Positions 5,989 to 7,286 of a stretch of 7,286 bases of DNA are shown here, piece after piece. Location of the stretch: NCBI GenBank assembly GCA_025455205.1, contig JALOMZ010000083.1:1-7286 (forward strand), written 5' to 3'. Below the pieces are notes generated by a model. It was given only the letters and a program-made list of their open reading frames with translations. It was not told where the DNA came from and did not search any database. Numbering within the stretch: the first letter of the stretch is position 1; each line of letters begins with the position of its first letter. Both the position numbers and the translations under genes were made by a program. Source of the DNA: Chitinophagaceae bacterium. GTDB lineage: Bacteria; Bacteroidota; Bacteroidia; Chitinophagales; Chitinophagaceae.

Positions 5989-6092
5989 GTGCTGTAATTT
6001 GCCCTGCAAATCTTCAAATTCCCGCCCGAATCTGCGGGACAATTTCGAAAACCTGTTCCGCCAGCCGCGGAATGACAAATCTCCCCGATACT

Positions 6093-6656
6093 ATGCCAGT
6101 GATCCTGCCGGTGAACAATATTTCCCCCCGCATGGGCCTCGACTGCTATATTGCGCCCAACGCCACCATCGCAGGCGATGTAACCATGGGCGACCAATGC
6201 TCCGTGTGGTTCAACGCCGTTATCCGGGGCGATGTGCATTATATCCGCATGGGCAACAAGGTGAATGTGCAGGATGGCGCCTGCATCCACTGCACCTACC
6301 TGAAGCATCCCACCAACATCGGCAACAACGTAAGCATTGGCCATCATGCCATTGTGCACGGTTGTACCATCCACGATGATGTGCTCATAGGCATGGGTGC
6401 CATTGTGATGGATGGCTGCGTGGTGGAGAGCAACAGCATCATTGCTGCCGGTGCCGTGGTGCTGGAGGGCACCCATGTACCGGCTGGCAGCATTTTTGCA
6501 GGAGTACCGGCAAAAAAGGTGAAGGATATCTCTCCCGAGCTCATCCACGGTGAAATAAACCGTATAGCCAACAACTATGTTATGTACAGCGGATGGTTCA
6601 AAGACCAGGATCCGGGCGCTTTCCACATCAGTTTGGGCGAACCGGTAAATTCCTGA
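6093..6656 (+). CDS. Gamma carbonic anhydrase family protein (left-handed beta-helix)
   Basis: A 187-residue protein of hexapeptide repeats that form a left-handed beta-helix and normally a trimer. The three zinc ligands of gamma carbonic anhydrases are present: His66 (AxIHCTY), His84 (SIGHH) and His89 (IVHGC), as are Arg45, Asp47 and Gln60 around the site. The acidic loop and the proton-shuttle glutamates of the Methanosarcina enzyme are missing (Val48 follows Asp47), which places it with the YrdA/CaiE/PaaY-like subgroup. It may hydrate CO2 slowly, need another proton relay, or act on a different substrate. The ATG at 6093 is chosen because homologues start MPxILPV; an in-frame ATG at 6072 would add seven residues. 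No ribosome site is obvious at either. It is divergent from the aminotransferase (104 bases between starts) and is followed after 45 bases by the small lipoprotein gene. Confidence 0.94.
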   Translation: MPVILPVNNISPRMGLDCYIAPNATIAGDVTMGDQCSVWFNAVIRGDVHYIRMGNKVNVQDGACIHCTYLKHPTNIGNNVSIGHHAIVHGCTIHDDVLIGMGAIVMDGCVVESNSIIAAGAVVLEGTHVPAGSIFAGVPAKKVKDISPELIHGEINRIANNYVMYSGWFKDQDPGAFHISLGEPVNS

Positions 6657-6660
6657 ACTT

Positions 6661-6700
6661 TAACCAGATAACCGACTTACTAACCAATCAACCGGAGCCT
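6661..6700 (+). repeat. Two 20-base units with paired TAACC/CAACC motifs upstream of the lipoprotein gene
   Basis: AACC-type motifs begin at 6661, 6669, 6681 and 6689, so the spacing is 8, 12 and 8 bases and the whole pattern repeats with a 20-base period. The two units agree at 11 of their first 14 bases. The period is about two DNA turns, so the four motifs would lie on nearly related faces. It fills most of the gap between the gamma carbonic anhydrase stop and the lipoprotein start. It may be a regulator site or chance. Confidence 0.35.
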
Positions 6701-6701
6701 A

Positions 6702-6872
6702 ATGAAGAAGTATATTGTATTGTGCGTGTGTGCGGGTTTCCTTCTCTCGTCGTGTGCCGGCAGCAAAAAGCGTGGCTGCGCCACCACCAGCAGCGGCATG
6801 GGTGCCGAAAGGGTGCTTTCCGGGGAAAAGCCGGAAAAGAAACAGAAATTCAAGGTAAAGGGCATGAACTGA
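6702..6872 (+). CDS. Small lipoprotein, 56 residues
   Basis: A short gene below usual length cut-offs. The protein begins MKKYIVLCVCAGFLLSSC: two lysines, a hydrophobic stretch and the lipobox LSSC, so signal peptidase II would cleave before Cys18 and lipidate it. The mature part is only 39 residues, AGSKKRGCATTSSG and then a segment GAERVLSGEKPEKKQ ending in a lysine-rich tail. It contains one further Cys (Cys26) after KKRG. The start is well supported by GGAG at 6694-6697, 4 bases upstream. The mature protein has no domain that I can name; it recalls small Bacteroidota lipoproteins with a Ser-Lys-Lys-x-Gly-Cys start, from memory only. It lies 45 bases after the gamma carbonic anhydrase gene and 29 bases before the next gene, all on one strand with no terminator between them, so co-transcription is likely. 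Its location is the cell envelope; its function is unknown. Confidence 0.82.
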   Translation: MKKYIVLCVCAGFLLSSCAGSKKRGCATTSSGMGAERVLSGEKPEKKQKFKVKGMN

Positions 6873-6901
6873 TGCCCCTCATTTAACCTTTCCATCTTGC
6901 T

Positions 6902-7286
6902 ATGAAACGATTGACCTTCCTGCAGGGATCCGGCATGGCTATGGCCATGGCCATGGTTTCAGCATTGTCCTATGCCCAGAAGCCGGTTCAGGTGCGGCTG
7001 GCCACCGGCGTGGAGCTGTCATTGCCGGCGGCCGATGCGGGCAAGTCGCTCGACCGCATCCAGCGCCAGGCAGCCGCCGGCCATTACTATTGGGTGGGCC
7101 ATACCGCCGACCGCGAAGCCTTTGCCCGCGCGGCTGGTCCGGCTGGTTCACTGCAGATTGAGGAGAAAATCGGCCCTGCCACCTACCTCATTCGGTCGCG
7201 CATAACGCCGCAGGCCGCCCGGCTGAAAGCCTGGGGTATTGATGCGGCCGACCTGCTGCTGCCGGAGCACAAGCTGGAAGCCCAGC
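6902..7286 (+). CDS. Secreted protein of unknown function, N-terminal part only (possible protease propeptide)
   Basis: The first 128 codons of a gene that runs off the right edge. Residues 1-25 form a signal peptide: MKR at the start, a hydrophobic stretch with a Met-Ala run (residues 12-18) and likely cleavage after SYA, leaving Gln as the new N-terminus. The following 100 residues are rich in Ala, Arg and Leu, without transmembrane segments. A region near residues 94-125, IGPATYLIRSRITPQAARLK followed by AWGIDAADLLLPEHKLEAQ, resembles the pattern of propeptide domains that precede S8 (subtilisin) peptidases in Bacteroidota, where a strand is followed by Pro-rich helix and a Gly-x-x-Leu turn. 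That is a weak inference from pattern, because the catalytic part is outside the window. ATG at 6902 is chosen over internal Met codons because it supplies the basic start of the signal peptide. No Shine-Dalgarno is seen; it probably follows the lipoprotein in one transcript. Confidence 0.75.
   Translation, partial: MKRLTFLQGSGMAMAMAMVSALSYAQKPVQVRLATGVELSLPAADAGKSLDRIQRQAAAGHYYWVGHTADREAFARAAGPAGSLQIEEKIGPATYLIRSRITPQAARLKAWGIDAADLLLPEHKLEAQ
6935..6958 (+). repeat. Tandem ATGGCN hexamers within a signal peptide
   Basis: Four hexamer units (ATGGCT, ATGGCC, ATGGCC, ATGGTT) encode Met-Ala-Met-Ala-Met-Ala-Met-Val in the hydrophobic core of the signal peptide of the last gene. A change in unit number would keep the frame and only alter the length of the hydrophobic core. 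The array is short, so it may be simple composition. Confidence 0.5.

Noticed and set aside
5989..6078. N-terminal extension of the aminotransferase from an ATG at 6078
   Set aside because: The added 30 residues are Arg-rich, are not part of the fold and would overlap the divergent gene start; the ATG at 5988 matches the usual N-terminus.
5979..6626. A 215-codon open frame on the minus strand opposite the gamma carbonic anhydrase
   Set aside because: It mirrors a strongly conserved gene, is very rich in His and Ala, and would begin in the middle of the coding region with no ribosome site.

Overview
The window looks like chromosomal DNA from a member of the Bacteroidota, most likely a Chitinophagaceae-type organism of moderate to fairly high GC. 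Three things support this. First, the protein sequences of GreA, the fused 2-oxoacid:acceptor oxidoreductase alpha subunit and the gamma carbonic anhydrase resemble Bacteroidota versions as I remember them. Second, several promoters fit the Bacteroidota pattern TTTG-N17-20-TAnnTTTG. Third, two predicted signal peptides end in Ala followed by Gln, as is typical of the phylum. No database search was run, so the taxonomic call is an inference.

Layout. From 1 to 3021 three genes lie on the minus strand, each apparently a separate transcription unit: korA (1168-3021), greA (467-940) and a HIT-family protein cut by the left edge (1-318). korA ends in a strong intrinsic terminator and greA in another. 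Each gene has a candidate Bacteroidota promoter. The greA leader contains a 14-pair hairpin followed by a U-rich run, which looks like a terminator inside the 5' UTR. From 3022 to 3374 is a 353-base divergent intergenic region with dyad symmetries and a plus-strand intrinsic terminator that ends no visible gene. From 3375 to 4745 is a plus-strand gene for a secreted, TPR-less CHAT-domain (caspase-like) protease. It converges with a minus-strand class III aminotransferase (4765-5988). From 6093 onward, on the plus strand, lie a gamma carbonic anhydrase family protein, a 56-residue lipoprotein, and the start of a secreted protein cut by the right edge. These three may be one operon.

Most genes are housekeeping or metabolic (transcript cleavage factor, ferredoxin-linked 2-oxoacid oxidation, transamination, bicarbonate or acyl chemistry) and do not form one obvious pathway. 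No mobile element, CRISPR array, rRNA, tRNA or defence island was seen. The most interesting items are the greA leader terminator (similar in idea to the E. coli GraL leader RNAs), the orphan terminator and possible small RNA upstream of the CHAT gene, the secreted stand-alone CHAT protease, the lack of an adjacent korB, and the small lipoprotein.
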